A DNA stretch of 64,000 nucleotides from the NCBI RefSeq assembly GCF_010560025.1, contig NZ_SAIY01000004.1, positions 434,001 through 498,000 on the forward strand, in the 5' to 3' direction. Made by a program: the position numbers and the translations under genes. This document shows, in pieces, positions 63,288-64,000 of this stretch. Every line of letters starts with the position of its first letter. Within the stretch, counting starts at the first letter, position 1. This DNA is from Verrucosispora sioxanthis (GTDB taxonomy: Bacteria > Actinomycetota > Actinomycetes > Mycobacteriales > Micromonosporaceae). Below the pieces are notes generated by a model. It saw only the letters and a list, made by a program, of their open reading frames with translations, ran no database searches and was not told where the DNA came from.

Positions 63288-64000
63288 AGCGTACGGCGAT
63301 CAGCCTGGCCGACGGCCGCGAACTGATCTACTTCGACGAGCGCGACGACGCCGTCCGGGACCAGCCGGACCGGCGCCCGTTGCCGCCTCCCCCACCCGCC
63401 TCCCAACTGCGTTACGACCCGCTCACCGACGAGTGGGTGGCGCTGGCGGTACACCGGCAGACCCGGACCTTCCTCCCCCCGGCCGACCAGTGCCCGCTCT
63501 GCCCCTCGACGGCGGACCGGCTCAGCGAGATCCCGGCCCCGGAGTACGCGGTCGCGGTCTTCGGGAACCGGTTCCCGGCGCTGAGCGAGCGGGTGGTGGC
63601 GGAGCCGGCGGCGATCACCCCGTTCACCGCGGCCCGACCGGGGCAGGGGCGCTGCGAGGTGGTCTGCTTCACCGACGACCACGACGCCTCCTTCGCCGCG
63701 CTGCCGCCGAGCCGGGTGCGTACCGTGCTGGACGCGCTGGCCGACCGGACCACGGTGCTCGGCAAGCTCCCCGGCGTCGAGCAGGTCTTCTGCTTCGAGA
63801 ACCGGGGCGTGGAGATCGGGGTGACGCTGCACCACCCGCACGGGCAGATCTACGCGTACCCGTTCATCACCCCCCGGACGCGGTCGTTGCTGGACGCGGC
63901 CCGCCGGCACGCCGAGCGCACCGGTGGCGGCAATCTCTACGCCGACGTGCTGGCCGCCGAACGCGCCACCGGCGAGCGGGTGGTGGCGGCGAACCAGCAC
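63284..64000 (+). CDS. galT: Galactose-1-phosphate uridylyltransferase, cut by the window edge
   Basis: An open frame from ATG 63284 to the last base (239 codons seen; the family is ~350). The enzyme exchanges UMP between UDP-glucose and galactose 1-phosphate in the Leloir pathway. Zinc-site CPLCPS (about residues 67-72), NRFPALSE and the catalytic HHPHGQIYAYPF with the uridylylated His are present. It is coupled to the DeoR gene by ATGA overlap; galK would be expected next. Confidence 0.93.
   Translation, partial: MKRTAISLADGRELIYFDERDDAVRDQPDRRPLPPPPPASQLRYDPLTDEWVALAVHRQTRTFLPPADQCPLCPSTADRLSEIPAPEYAVAVFGNRFPALSERVVAEPAAITPFTAARPGQGRCEVVCFTDDHDASFAALPPSRVRTVLDALADRTTVLGKLPGVEQVFCFENRGVEIGVTLHHPHGQIYAYPFITPRTRSLLDAARRHAERTGGGNLYADVLAAERATGERVVAANQH

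Overview
The window is GC-rich actinobacterial DNA, most likely from the family Micromonosporaceae (Micromonospora/Salinispora type). This inference rests on a mycothiol biosynthesis gene (mshB), an AdnA/AdnB-type helicase-nuclease locus, the succinylase branch of lysine synthesis (dapC, dapD, dapE), an LPXTG surface protein, strong G/C bias at third codon positions, many GTG starts and a large share of apparently leaderless genes. I see no rRNA, tRNA, phage, integrase, transposase or CRISPR array. It reads as chromosomal core sequence with some dispersed palindromic repeats.

Layout. 0-7 kb: adnA (intact) and adnB (shattered by many frameshifts), the double-strand-break resection machine. 7-9 kb: two overlapping LOG-family genes. 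9-11.2 kb: divergent dapE and dapD, closed by a strong hairpin shared with a large secreted subtilisin-like protease (11.2-14.6 kb). 14.7-18 kb: a sugar O-acetyltransferase and a large membrane protein with a lipase-like GHSQG site. 18-25 kb: P-loop kinase, SIMPL protein, tyrA, a TPR-like protein divergent from an M48 membrane protease, then fdxA-dapC. 25-30.3 kb: a frameshifted GNAT gene, two small membrane proteins, mshB and a prolyl-oligopeptidase-type S9 peptidase. 30.4-34 kb: a Uma2 nuclease-fold protein and the tldD/tldE pair (tldE frameshifted). 34.2-38.1 kb: a three-gene succinate dehydrogenase operon. 38-45 kb: mutT, small proteins, a methyltransferase, a DUF218 protein, an LPXTG protein and ychF. 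45-48 kb: a DNA alkylation repair pair, ada-alkA (frameshifted) and ogt. 48.4-52.2 kb: a heterodimeric ABC exporter. 52.2-54.8 kb: an alternative-class valS. 54.9-58.3 kb: a four-gene ABC-2 type transport operon. 58.5-64 kb: a glycosyltransferase, a DM13 protein, a degenerate-sulfurylase/APS-kinase fusion, a DeoR regulator and galT, which runs off the right edge.

Three themes stand out. First, three otherwise well-conserved genes (GNAT, tldE, ada-alkA) each need one extra G to read through, and adnB needs at least eight frame changes; this looks more like indel error in the assembly than four independent gene deaths, but only reads can decide. Second, two copies of a ~60-bp palindromic element occur, one between genes and one in frame inside the alkA-like domain, and a separate 124-bp inverted repeat lies in front of the ABC exporter. 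Third, at least twelve genes begin 6-8 nt after a TANNNT-like box, which marks them as probable leaderless transcripts and in some cases decides the start codon. I found no convincing new multi-gene system. The best candidates for something undescribed are the palindromic element family, the dyad shared by two divergent promoters (near 8.77 and 14.63 kb), the GHSQG membrane protein, and the fusion of a dead-looking ATP sulfurylase with a live APS kinase.
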